Positions 26,079-36,100 of a stretch of DNA of 64,000 bases are shown here, one piece after another (positions within the stretch are counted from its first letter, which is position 1; the number at the start of each line of letters is the position of its first letter). The notes beneath the pieces were generated by a model. The model saw nothing but the letters and a program-made list of their open reading frames with translations, ran no database searches and was not told where the DNA came from. A program made the position numbers and the translations under genes. Source of the DNA: Corallibacter vietnamensis (lineage in GTDB: Bacteria > Bacteroidota > Bacteroidia > Flavobacteriales > Flavobacteriaceae); NCBI RefSeq assembly GCF_039537875.1, contig NZ_BAABBI010000001.1:620001-684000 (forward strand), given 5' to 3'.

Positions 26079-26296
26079 GAAATGCCAAAAACACCGATTA
26101 AAAGCACGTGTGTGCAATTTTTCGTTTGCTTTTATAAAACCCAAATATATGTTTTTTTAAAACAAATAAAACATTTCTACTTTAAATAATTGTTATGAGA
26201 ACATTTGCATCTTTCAGATATGCAGGCAGATATGAGTTTATGATTGAAATCACACATACTTAAAGCTGCTTTAAAGAGTTTAAAAACACATAAAAA

Positions 26297-29200
26297 TTAA
26301 CGTTTTAACGAAAAATGAGACCTGAACTGTTTTGGCTGCCCATCCTCTTCATAACTCAATACAAACCAATAATCTGAAGACGGTAAATTAGCCCCCTTAT
26401 AAGTACCATCCCATCCTGGTCCAGAAGGTTTTATGTTCGCCAACACCTTACCATAACGGTCATAAATATTTATTGTGGCATTAGGTTGGTTTCTGAACGC
26501 ATATATATTCCATGTATCATTATTTCCATCATAATTAGGCGTTACAACTTTCGGATAATCTATAATTCTTATATCTTCAATAGTTATGAAACCACAAGAA
26601 GGATTTTCTGTTTTTCTATCATATACATAAACCGTGTGCAAACCACCGCTAACATTTGTAAAAACACCATTATTATCTAAAATTGGACCATTATCCATTT
26701 GAAACCAATACGCTCCATAACCTTCAACAGTTACAGTAACTGATGGATTAGGATCAAAAGTTCCTGTTTGAGAAACATTAACTAATACTGCTTGTCCAGA
26801 TTGTATAACTTCAAAAGGCTCACTTAAACTTGATGGACAATTTGCTGTAGGTAATGCTTCTGTAACTAAAACAGTGTATTGACCCGGAGAAACCGTATTA
26901 ACAACATAAGTTCCTTGGTTTGCGCCAGTAATCTCAACACCGTTTAAATACCATGTGTATGTATAATTAGCGCCTTGTATATCACTCACTAATGTTACTT
27001 CGTTTTGCAAAACATGACTTTCATAATCAACACAAAGAGTATTGCTCCCGTCTAAAGAATAAATCTCTGGATTCAATATTGGATTTACAGAAATTTCTAC
27101 TGAAGTTAGTCCGTAACATTCTGTTGGAATTGCATTGTTAGAAACTCTAATATGAATGGTTTGATTATTAGGCACTGTATTCTGAAAATTAGCAAGGTTT
27201 AATATAGCGTCATTATTATCTATAGCATCTTGTGCTGAAAAATAATAGTTAACACTAAAATCATTAGGGTTTAGTCCATTTAAAACTTCTGTATCAAGTA
27301 CAGATAAATCATACGTACTAATACCGTCATTTACGCCATCTGAATCACATATCATTACAGGATCAGGTTGCGTTGCATTAGCCGCTTCAAAAACGTTAAG
27401 CTCAAAAGGAAATAACTCTGAACAACCAGAATTTATATTTGTTATGTATACAAATATAGTTTGATTATAAGCTGCTGTATTAGGATACGGATTTGTTATT
27501 ATTTGTGATGTCATTGCAGAATCCTCATAAAAATCAACTGTAAAGTCAGCTTGACTTTGACCAGCTCCTAATATTGAAGGTATTTCAGAAGTTAAATCAA
27601 ATAAATCATACCCCGTATTAGAAGAACCACAAACAGATAATGCATCTAAACTAATACTTGGCAGTTCGTGCACAGCAATACTCATGGTAACCATTGCTCC
27701 ACATTGACCAGCATCAGGCGTAAACGTATACGTTGTTGTGGTTGAATTATTCATTGCTGGACTCCATGTTCCAGTAACGCCATTATTTGATGTGGTTGGT
27801 AATGATGCTAATGCATCGCCTTCACAAATATCGGCTACTTGTGTAAATACTGGCGTAACTGATGGATTGACTGTGATGGTCATCGTTTCTGCTACAGCAC
27901 ATTGACCCACATCTGGAGTAAACGTATAGGTTGTCGTTGTTGTATTGTCTATTGCTGGGCTCCATGTTCCGGTAACACCATTGTCTGATGTGGTTGGTAA
28001 TGGCGGCAAAGCGTCGCCTTCACAAATATCGGCTACTTGTGTAAATATTGGTGTAACCGATGGATTGACTATGATGGTCATCGTTTCTGCTACAGCACAT
28101 TGACCCGCATCTGGAGTAAACGTATAGGTTGTCGTCATTGTATTGTCTATTGCTGGGCTCCATGTTCCGGTAACACCATTGTCTGATGTGGTTGGTAATG
28201 GCGGCAAAGCATCGCCTTCACAAATATCGGCTACTTGTGTAAATGTTGGTGTAACTGATGGGTTGACTGTGATGGTCATCGTTTCTGTTACAGCACATTG
28301 ACCCGCATCTGGAGTAAATGTATAAGTCGTCGTTATTGTATTGTCTATTGCCGGGCTCCATGTTCCGGTAACACCATTGTCTGATGTGGTTGGTAATGGC
28401 GGCAAAGCATCGCCTTCACAAATATCGGCTACCTGTGTAAATGTTGGTGTAACTGATGGGTTGACTGTGATGGTCATCGTTTCTGTTAAAGCACATTGAC
28501 CCGCATCTGGAGTAAATGTATAAGTCGTCGTTGTTGTATTGTCTATTGCTGGGCTCCATGTTCCGGTAACACCATTGTCTGATGTGGTTGGTAATGGTGG
28601 TAAAGCGTCGCCTTCACAAATATCGGCTACCTGTGTAAATGTTGGTGTAACCGATGGGTTGACTGTGATGGTCATCGTTTCTGTTACAGCACATTGACCC
28701 GCATCTGGAGTAAATGTATAAGTCGTCGTTGTTGTATTGTCTATTGCTGGGTTCCATGTTCCGGTAACACCATTGTTTGATGTGGGTGGTAATGATGCTA
28801 ATGCATCGCCTTCACAAATATCGGCTACTTGTGTAAATATTGGTGTAACCGATGGATTGACTGTGATGGTCATAGTTTCTGTTACAGCACATTGACCCGC
28901 ATCTGGGGTAAATGTATAAGTCGTCGTTGTTGTATTGTCTATTGCTGGGTTCCATGTTCCGGTAACACCATTGTTTGATGTAGTTGGTAATGGCGGCAAA
29001 GCATCGCCTTCACAAATATCGGCTACTTGTGTAAATACTGGCGTAACTGATGGGTTGACTGTTACACTAGCACTATCTATTAATATTTGAGAACAAACCA
29101 CTTGGCCTGAACCATTAATCACTTCGGCTTCAGTAAGATTTATATCGGTATCAACAGTTAACACTTCAGACACAACTGCTTCTCCATTAACGTCTAGAAG

Positions 29201-30175
29201 AACTTGTTGGGTTGCTCCATTATTAAAATTGTAGTTTATTGTGGCATTTGGAGTTCCAGTTATTGTGAAATTTACAGAATCACCTTCACAAATTACAGTA
29301 TCAGAACTTGCCACAGTAGCATCTGGAATTGGAGATACAACTAAATTAAAATCTATTAAAGAGTAACAATCATTTGATCCTGAAGTAACTCTAGCATAAA
29401 CCTGTTCAGGGTTTTGTGTGTTAGCATAAATACCAAAACCACCACCAAGAGGGTTTACCTCATCTGTTGCATCAGCTAAACTCCCATAAAACTCAACACT
29501 ATTATTAACTAAATCAGGGTTTATCGTACTTTTTATGGCATTTAAATCAAAAATAGATACATCGGGTGTTCCGCTACACTGTACAACATCATCTATTGGT
29601 GTTGCATCTGGTGGAGAAGGAAAAGCACCAGCACCATCCATAGCGGTTCCTGTCCATTGAATTTCAAAACCTCCATCTCCATGAGGCCTATCAACAGCTA
29701 TGTAGTAAGATTCACCTGCTGTAACTGTAAGCCAATATACATAACCATTTCCGTTATTTCCAGGACCTGTTTGCGTTAATGTTGTGCTACCGTTAATACC
29801 TGTGTGATTATTTGCTAAACCTGCTAAATTAGGGTTTGTTGTGGAACAACGTATTGGGTTTCCTAAATTATTACATGCTACATTAGGGCCATAAACCCAA
29901 AAATCATAATCAACATTAATATCTGGGTCGTTAGGGATTAAGTCAAAACCTAACGTTCCAGATTGCACAATATTTATTTGCAACCATAAAGAGTTGTGTT
30001 CAAAACCGCCACAACTATTGATTTCAAATTCATTCCCAGAACCTGTTGTGTTTGACATAAAAGTACCATTACCGCATACTGTAATAGATCCTACGCAATC
30101 ATTAGATTCTTGAGCATAAGCTTGAAAACATAATATTGTAAAAAAACATCCTAAAATAAACTTCATCTTCTTCAT
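26297..30175 (-). CDS. Large exported repeat protein with T9SS type B (gliding-associated) sorting domain
   Basis: This protein of about 1292 residues has a signal peptide (MKKMKFILGCFFTILCFQAYAQ). The ATG at 30175 is preferred over one seven codons upstream, which falls at the base of a hairpin. A ~170-residue N-terminal domain (SNDCVGSITVCGNG..., with YYIAVDRPHGDGGFEI) and Ig-like segments precede seven near-identical 66-residue repeats. Two further Ig-like domains and the type B sorting domain follow (VVTPNYDGNNDTWNI...HFSLKR; CHU_C or 'gliding motility-associated C-terminal' domain). Type B cargo such as SprB generally needs a PorP/SprF-like partner, and one is encoded two genes upstream. 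It is the last gene of the 41001-26297 locus. A surface adhesin is the likeliest role. Confidence 0.9.
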   Translation of the reverse strand: MKKMKFILGCFFTILCFQAYAQESNDCVGSITVCGNGTFMSNTTGSGNEFEINSCGGFEHNSLWLQINIVQSGTLGFDLIPNDPDINVDYDFWVYGPNVACNNLGNPIRCSTTNPNLAGLANNHTGINGSTTLTQTGPGNNGNGYVYWLTVTAGESYYIAVDRPHGDGGFEIQWTGTAMDGAGAFPSPPDATPIDDVVQCSGTPDVSIFDLNAIKSTINPDLVNNSVEFYGSLADATDEVNPLGGGFGIYANTQNPEQVYARVTSGSNDCYSLIDFNLVVSPIPDATVASSDTVICEGDSVNFTITGTPNATINYNFNNGATQQVLLDVNGEAVVSEVLTVDTDINLTEAEVINGSGQVVCSQILIDSASVTVNPSVTPVFTQVADICEGDALPPLPTTSNNGVTGTWNPAIDNTTTTTYTFTPDAGQCAVTETMTITVNPSVTPIFTQVADICEGDALASLPPTSNNGVTGTWNPAIDNTTTTTYTFTPDAGQCAVTETMTITVNPSVTPTFTQVADICEGDALPPLPTTSDNGVTGTWSPAIDNTTTTTYTFTPDAGQCALTETMTITVNPSVTPTFTQVADICEGDALPPLPTTSDNGVTGTWSPAIDNTITTTYTFTPDAGQCAVTETMTITVNPSVTPTFTQVADICEGDALPPLPTTSDNGVTGTWSPAIDNTMTTTYTFTPDAGQCAVAETMTIIVNPSVTPIFTQVADICEGDALPPLPTTSDNGVTGTWSPAIDNTTTTTYTFTPDVGQCAVAETMTITVNPSVTPVFTQVADICEGDALASLPTTSNNGVTGTWSPAMNNSTTTTYTFTPDAGQCGAMVTMSIAVHELPSISLDALSVCGSSNTGYDLFDLTSEIPSILGAGQSQADFTVDFYEDSAMTSQIITNPYPNTAAYNQTIFVYITNINSGCSELFPFELNVFEAANATQPDPVMICDSDGVNDGISTYDLSVLDTEVLNGLNPNDFSVNYYFSAQDAIDNNDAILNLANFQNTVPNNQTIHIRVSNNAIPTECYGLTSVEISVNPILNPEIYSLDGSNTLCVDYESHVLQNEVTLVSDIQGANYTYTWYLNGVEITGANQGTYVVNTVSPGQYTVLVTEALPTANCPSSLSEPFEVIQSGQAVLVNVSQTGTFDPNPSVTVTVEGYGAYWFQMDNGPILDNNGVFTNVSGGLHTVYVYDRKTENPSCGFITIEDIRIIDYPKVVTPNYDGNNDTWNIYAFRNQPNATINIYDRYGKVLANIKPSGPGWDGTYKGANLPSSDYWFVLSYEEDGQPKQFRSHFSLKR
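27662..29047 (-). repeat. Seven tandem 198-bp coding repeats (66 residues each)
   Basis: Seven in-frame units, each beginning VTPxFTQVADICEGDAL and ending TMTITVNPS, cover exactly 7 x 198 bp (first base 29047, last base 27662). Units 3 to 6 are nearly identical in both protein and DNA, while the first, second and last differ more, as expected for repeats homogenised by recombination. Each unit is an Ig-like domain with two cysteines (ICEGD and GQCA). Copy number may vary between strains or be wrong in short-read assemblies. Confidence 0.95.
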
Positions 30176-30198
30176 GGTAAACTTTTTTAAACCCATCA

Positions 30199-30224
30199 GC
30201 CAACCTACTTTTAAGCAGATTGGC
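30199..30224 (-). promoter_or_regulatory. Hairpin just upstream of the type B repeat-protein start
   Basis: On the minus strand GCCAATCTGC and GTAGGTTGGC can form an imperfect 10-bp stem around TTAAAA, ending 24 bp before the ATG at 30175. There is no T-run after it, so it is not a normal terminator. It may affect translation initiation or mRNA stability between the OmpA-like gene and the last gene of the locus. Confidence 0.4.
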
Positions 30225-30289
30225 CATGGAAAACTATAGCTATTAATCTAGTTTAGTTGGTCTCTTTTAATCAAAAACGAATTAAACTG

Positions 30290-32161
30290 TTACTTAATGA
30301 TTAAAAATTCTGAACGCCTGTTTTGTGCGTCCTCTTGATCTGTACAATTTGATTTACAATCAACTTTTGGTTCAGAACTACCCATACCTTTTGCTGAAAG
30401 TCTTTCCTTATTTATTCCTTTTGATATTAAATATTGCATTGTTGATTGCGCGCGTCTTTCAGATAATTTCTGATTATATGATTTGTTTCCTTTTGTATCT
30501 GTATGAGACTTTACTAAAATGTTCATCTCTGGGTAAGCATTCATAATTTCAACTAACTTATTCAACTCATTAGCGCCTCTTTCAGTAATATTACTTTTAT
30601 TGAATTCAAAGTAAATATTATTAAGTTTCACTTCTGTATCTGTAATTAAATCGTTTATTGGCTCTAATAATATCTCTATGTTTTTTGTTCCTCCTTCTGA
30701 AGCATCAAATGCATAGCTCATAGATTGATAGCCGTCTTTTGAGGCACGAAACATGTATTCTGTTTGACATTCTATATCAAATGATGTTGTTCCTAGTGTT
30801 GTTGTGTTTTGGGTTATAATACTATTTTCTTGATTATCAAGAAGTGTTGTAGCTACATTAGCCAAAACATCTTTTGTAATAGCATCTTTAACGATCACTA
30901 TTGCTTCTAACTGACATATTGGTATAGCCATATATATGTTATCAACACCTGATCTGTTTGAAGAAAAATATCCTACATTTTCTATCATATTAATACTAAA
31001 AGAGAAATCATCACTTTTAGTATTAATAGGCTTTCCCATATTTACAGCTTCCTCCTCTTCTTTATTTAGGTTAATTTTAAAGATGTCAAACCCTCCGAAT
31101 CCTTGTTTACCGCTTGAAGCAAAATACAATGTTGTGTTATCACTTATAAAAGGAAATCCTTCTTTACCCGCTGTATTTACACGAGGACCAAGGTTTTCAG
31201 GCTTTCCGTATTTACCATTATTAATAGATACTTTCCAGATATCAGTATCTCCTAAACCACCTGGCATATTTGAAGCAAAGTAAAGTGTCTTGCCGTCTGT
31301 ACTTAAGCTAGGGTGACTTACAGAATATTCCTTACTATTAAAAGGTAGCGGCTGTATGTTAACCCATTCACCATTTTCCCTAGTTGCTGTATATAGTCCT
31401 AATTGAGCTAATTTTACATTCTTATTTTTTATTCTTTTGTAGCTTTTAGAACTATGTCCATCTCGAGCAAAAATGATGGTGTTTCCATCTGCACTTAACG
31501 TAATAGGACCATCGTGGTATGGTGTATTTAATGCTTTTACTGGCTCTGGATCTGATAGTGTTCCTTTTGCGTCTCTAACAGATTGATAAATATCTAGGTA
31601 AGGTTTGTTTGTCCATTTATCATCTTTTTTAGAAACGTTTCTTGAACTTACAAAATATAAAATATTGTCGTTAGATAATATACTACCAAAATCACTCTGT
31701 TCTGAGTCATTAATTCCTGTTTCTTCTACATCAAAAAGCTTTGATTTATCAGCCAAGCTTGGTATATAGTTTGGGTTTTCTAAATGAGCTTTTGCTCGCT
31801 GGTCATTAGGCATCATACTTGCAAATACACTCATTTGCTTATTTGCTTCTTCGTATTTCCCTTGAGATTTTAAAGTTTGAGCATAACGGTAATATGTTTC
31901 AGCATCTTGTTTTGTGTTAACAGCTTTTGCATACCATTTTGATGCTTCAACCATATTAAACACGTTGTAATAGCTGTCAGCTAAATTATTATAAACATGA
32001 GCATCAGCCTTGTTGCTCTCTACCAATTGTAAATATGCATCAATAGCATCTACATATTGATAGGTTTCAAATAATTTATCTGCTTTTTCTGATTGTTTGC
32101 TTTGCGAATAACCAGCTGTTATCACTAAAAACAAAGTTAAAAGACTATATATTTTTTTCAT
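30290..32161 (-). CDS. PorE-like TPR / PD40 propeller / OmpA-domain protein
   Basis: This 623-residue exported protein has a signal peptide (1-19). TPR-like repeats (about 20-125) and a PD40/WD40-like beta-propeller (about 150-420; DGPITLSADGNTIIFARDG, TLYFASNMPGGLGDTDIW and similar blades) follow. Then comes a carboxypeptidase-regulatory-like domain (about 425-500) and a C-terminal OmpA peptidoglycan-binding domain (about 510-620; ILVKSHTDTKGN, LSERRAQST). This order equals that of PorE in the P. gingivalis T9SS, although the lipobox is absent. It starts 17 bp after the PorP/SprF-like gene. I infer that it anchors the local secretion partner to peptidoglycan. Confidence 0.9.
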   Translation of the reverse strand: MKKIYSLLTLFLVITAGYSQSKQSEKADKLFETYQYVDAIDAYLQLVESNKADAHVYNNLADSYYNVFNMVEASKWYAKAVNTKQDAETYYRYAQTLKSQGKYEEANKQMSVFASMMPNDQRAKAHLENPNYIPSLADKSKLFDVEETGINDSEQSDFGSILSNDNILYFVSSRNVSKKDDKWTNKPYLDIYQSVRDAKGTLSDPEPVKALNTPYHDGPITLSADGNTIIFARDGHSSKSYKRIKNKNVKLAQLGLYTATRENGEWVNIQPLPFNSKEYSVSHPSLSTDGKTLYFASNMPGGLGDTDIWKVSINNGKYGKPENLGPRVNTAGKEGFPFISDNTTLYFASSGKQGFGGFDIFKINLNKEEEEAVNMGKPINTKSDDFSFSINMIENVGYFSSNRSGVDNIYMAIPICQLEAIVIVKDAITKDVLANVATTLLDNQENSIITQNTTTLGTTSFDIECQTEYMFRASKDGYQSMSYAFDASEGGTKNIEILLEPINDLITDTEVKLNNIYFEFNKSNITERGANELNKLVEIMNAYPEMNILVKSHTDTKGNKSYNQKLSERRAQSTMQYLISKGINKERLSAKGMGSSEPKVDCKSNCTDQEDAQNRRSEFLIIK

Positions 32162-32178
32162 TTTTTATGCTTTATGTA

Positions 32179-33114
32179 TTAGAAAAATCTTGGTGAAATA
32201 GATACTTTTTTCGGAAAGTTTAAGTCAAATAGCAACATAACCTCATGAGATCCTGATGTTTTTGTGTTAAGTTCAGATGTGACATAATCATATGCGTAGC
32301 CTATTCGAAGTCCTGGTGTAATTGCAAAATTTGCCATACCACCAAAAGAGTCATCTACACGATATGTTGCTCCAAGCTCAAAACGATCAAAAAACAAAAC
32401 ATTGGCAGAAACATCTAATGATGTTGGTGCATTAAATGCTGATTTCATTAAAAAAGACGGTTTAAACTTGGTGTTTTCAGACAAATTAAACACATAACCG
32501 GCAGATAAAAAGTAATGTAGCACATCTGTACCATACTTATACTCTTGGCCATTATTTGTTACATTTAAATATGTGTTTTTAAGCATGTTTGGAACAGAAA
32601 AAGACACATAATATTTATCCGTATAATAAAAGAAACCTGAACCAATATTAAGGTTTGTATTGTTTGTGTTTTCGCTAAAAGCTTCATCATTAGCATCTGT
32701 TACATAACCGTTTCCTATATCACTAAAAAAGCCTATACTTTGAATTGTTGCTCCAGCTTTAAGTCCTAATGCCAAACGGTGCTCTCCTCCTAAATTTAAT
32801 GTATAAGAGAAATCAGCATATACATTGTTTTCCTCTACAGGTCCTATTTGGTCTGATATTACAGATAGACCTAGACCAACTTTTTTTCCTATAGGACTAT
32901 GAATTGATAACGTGGCTGTTTTTGGTGCATCATTAACACTTACCCATTGTGATCTATATAATAAGCCAACGGCTAAATTGTCTTTTGAACCAGCGTAAGC
33001 AGGGTTAACCACATTCATGTTATACATATACTGCGTATACTGTGGGTCTTGCTGTGCATTAACACTCACTAAAATCATAAGTGCAAAGGCTATTGTAAAA
33101 TATAATTTTTTCAT
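32179..33114 (-). CDS. PorP/SprF family type IX secretion membrane protein
   Basis: This 311-residue outer-membrane beta-barrel protein has a signal peptide (1-20) and the diagnostic N-terminal motif QQDPQYTQYMYNMNVVNPAYAGSKD. YRSQWVSVNDAPKT and repeated amphipathic strands follow, ending at LLFDLNFPKKVSISPRFF. In Flavobacterium johnsoniae, SprF of this family is specifically required to secrete the type B adhesin SprB. This gene lies directly downstream of a 2602-residue type B protein and upstream of a PorE-like gene, so it is the probable partner of that adhesin. Confidence 0.93.
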   Translation of the reverse strand: MKKLYFTIAFALMILVSVNAQQDPQYTQYMYNMNVVNPAYAGSKDNLAVGLLYRSQWVSVNDAPKTATLSIHSPIGKKVGLGLSVISDQIGPVEENNVYADFSYTLNLGGEHRLALGLKAGATIQSIGFFSDIGNGYVTDANDEAFSENTNNTNLNIGSGFFYYTDKYYVSFSVPNMLKNTYLNVTNNGQEYKYGTDVLHYFLSAGYVFNLSENTKFKPSFLMKSAFNAPTSLDVSANVLFFDRFELGATYRVDDSFGGMANFAITPGLRIGYAYDYVTSELNTKTSGSHEVMLLFDLNFPKKVSISPRFF

Positions 33115-33143
33115 TTGTATTATATATTGCTTTATGTTTTATA

Positions 33144-33176
33144 AACAGCTTGTTTCTTAACTCGAGACAAGCTGTT
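33144..33176 (-). promoter_or_regulatory. Strong intercistronic hairpin between giant adhesin and porP/sprF-like gene
   Basis: AACAGCTTGTTTC (33144-33156) and GAGACAAGCTGTT (33164-33176) pair over 12 of 13 positions. In the direction of transcription (minus) it is followed by TTTATAAAAC, not a full T-run. It could act as a partial terminator or a 3' stabiliser of the giant adhesin mRNA, setting the expression ratio to the downstream gene. Confidence 0.55.
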
Positions 33177-33192
33177 GTTTCTTTTTTTATGA

Positions 33193-36100
33193 TTAATGAG
33201 ATCTATTAATGTAAACCCATCCTGTTACTGTACTTCCATCTTTTTTGGCAATGTTGTAGAAGTAAGTTCCATCCGGTAGTTCATCTCCTTTATTTGATTG
33301 TCCGTGCCATTGGTTTACGTAAGTTCCTTTAAAATTGTATACCTTTTTACCATATCTATTAAACACTTGTAAATCAACAACTCCAAAACCACTCAAATCA
33401 AACGAGTCATTTTTACCATTTCCATCAGGAGATATTCCTCTAGGGATATCATTACATGATAATGTTTCTGTTGTGAATGATGTTGTTGAAGAACAGCCTC
33501 CAAAAATTACAGTTACCGTAAATTGAGCAGGTATTGTTGTTCCTGGGTTTTGAGCTGCATATGCAGTTACATTAAATGTTTCAGAATCTTGCCCTACTTC
33601 ATTACCGTTTGCATCCATCCAAACATAAGTTACTTCATTAGGGTCAAAAGAATTTCCAACTGGTGATGCTGTTAACCAATACTCACTAGCCTCGCAAGCT
33701 CCTTCTACAGCAATTTCAACAGTATCTAAAACAGTAATCATAAATGTGCTTACACTTCCTTGTATACAGTTTGCTATGTTGTCATTAATATGATATGTAA
33801 CCGTATAGTTTCCTAATGTACTTGCTGATACGTTTATTTCTCCAGTAGTAGCATCAATCACTAATCCAGACTCTGCTGTAAAGGTTCCTCCTGTTGTGAA
33901 ATCTGTTCCAAACACAGGAAAAATATTATCGCTATCAGCACAATACATATCATTTGTATATGTAAAGGTGGTGTTTGTTGTTGTTAATTCGTCAATAACA
34001 ATAGACGTTGTATAAGAGCCACTTGCCATACAGTTTTCAGGATCGCCACTATAAGTATATGTTATATCATGTGTTCCTGCCGCTCCAGATGCTAAGTCAA
34101 TTTCACCTGTTGTTGCATCAACAGTTAGGGTTGCAGAACTAAATGTTCCTCCTACAGTAAATCCAGCATCAAGATTTGGTAGTACAGTATCTCCAGTTAA
34201 CAAGCAGAAAGAATCCACACCATAATCAAACGTTGTTGTTGGGTTTGTAGACTCTAAAACAGTTACCATAAAAGTACTTGTACTTGCTTCTTGGCATATT
34301 GTTAAGTCTTCTAAAACACTATAGGTAATCGTGTAATTTCCTGTAGTACTTGCTGATGGATTAATCTCACCTGTTGTTGCATCGATAATCAATCCTGTTT
34401 CTGCAGTAAATGTTCCTCCAGGTGTAAAATCAGTTCCTAAACTTGGCGTTACATTTTCGCTATCTGTACAATAAAGATCTTCACTGTAAGTAAACGCTGT
34501 TACGGGTGTTATAGTTTCAACAATTTCTATTGACACAGTAAATACACTTTCCTCAATACAATTTGCTTCATCTGCGACATATGTATAAACAATATCATGC
34601 ATTCCTTCAACTCCTGATGTTAAATCTACTTCTCCTGTTGTTGCATCAACAGTTAAGGTTGTAGAGCTAAATTCGCCTCCCATAGTAAATCCTGCTGCTA
34701 AATTTGGCATTGTGGTATCTCCTGCTAATAGACAGAATGGTTCTGTACCATAATCAAATGTTGTTACAGGAGTTGTTGATGCCGTAAATTCAATTGATGC
34801 CGTATAGGTCCCTGCAAGTGTACAGGTTTCCGCATCACCATTATAGGTGTAAAGAATATCATGACTTCCTGCTGTTGCAGATGTAATGTCAATTTCACCA
34901 GTAGTCGCATCAACAGTTAGTGTTGTAGAACTAAACTCGCCTCCTTGAACAAATCCTGCTGTTAATTCTGGCATAGGGTTTTCAGAAGTTACAATACAAA
35001 CTGTTTCATAACTGAAAGACAATTCTGGTGTAATTGTATCATTAATATTTACTTCAATTTCCACTCTTGGGCTTTCGCATCCATTTTCATCCATATTAGC
35101 CACATAGTAAGATGTACTTCCTACTGTTGCCGTGCTAGGTGTAGGCGCTGTTGTGCTTCCTGTTCCTCCTGTAGCTTGCGTGTACCAAACTAAACTATAA
35201 GTACCTGTTGGTGTTGCTGTTAATGGTTCAGCCGTGTCATTCAAGCAATAATCTATAGGCGTTTCTACAGTAGGTACATCAGAAATACCATTGTATGCTA
35301 GCTCAATATCATAAGAACAATGACTTGTTTGCCAAGTAAACGTGTACGTTCCTGGCACAACAAAACCTGTTATTGTAGTATTGTTACTATTAGCATCTGC
35401 AATTGTAACATCTCCTGGATTTGCATCACTAGGCAACCACGTTCCTGTTCCGTTTGCTTCTACGCTAGCTGTTGGGTTTGTACAATCAACCTCAAAAGAC
35501 TCTGTAATAATTTCATTGTTTGCTGTAAACCTTACGTCGTCAAGTAAATTTCCAATATTATCAGGGCCATTGGCTCTAAAAAAGAATCTTGTAACATCCT
35601 GCCCTTCTGGTACCTGATAATCTCCAGAGATAATACGCCATTGTTGATCAGCAAGATGTGTTGTTACCGTAGTAAATGGTCCTTCTGGCGGCCCAGCCAA
35701 AAGCTCCATAACATTTCCATCAAATCTTCCTGTATGAGCAAAACTATATTCTAATAATGTTATTTCAGAAGTATCAAAATCTCTGTAAAGCCCTTTTATA
35801 TTAGGATCATTAGGGTTTACTGGCTCTCCGTCTGTCCTTACTTGGGCCATTTGACCTCCTTCGTATGGAGAGAATCCTGGCGCATTTAATGTTTCCCAAA
35901 TAAATACAGAATTAGAGTTTTCTAAATTTTGTCTCCACCCTGGAATGGTTCTAATAGAAATAATCGTATTTACACCACTTAATCCTTCTAGAACAGGTAT
36001 TTCAAAACCACCATTTATTGCCATATTAAAATCACAACCGTCTTCTGGTGTTTTTACACAAACACTAAATTTATGCATATTAGCTTCTGTTCCATTGAGT

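Noticed and set aside
27662..29047. CRISPR-like regular repeats
   Set aside because: The units are 198 bp, directly abutting and in frame within one coding sequence, with no spacers.
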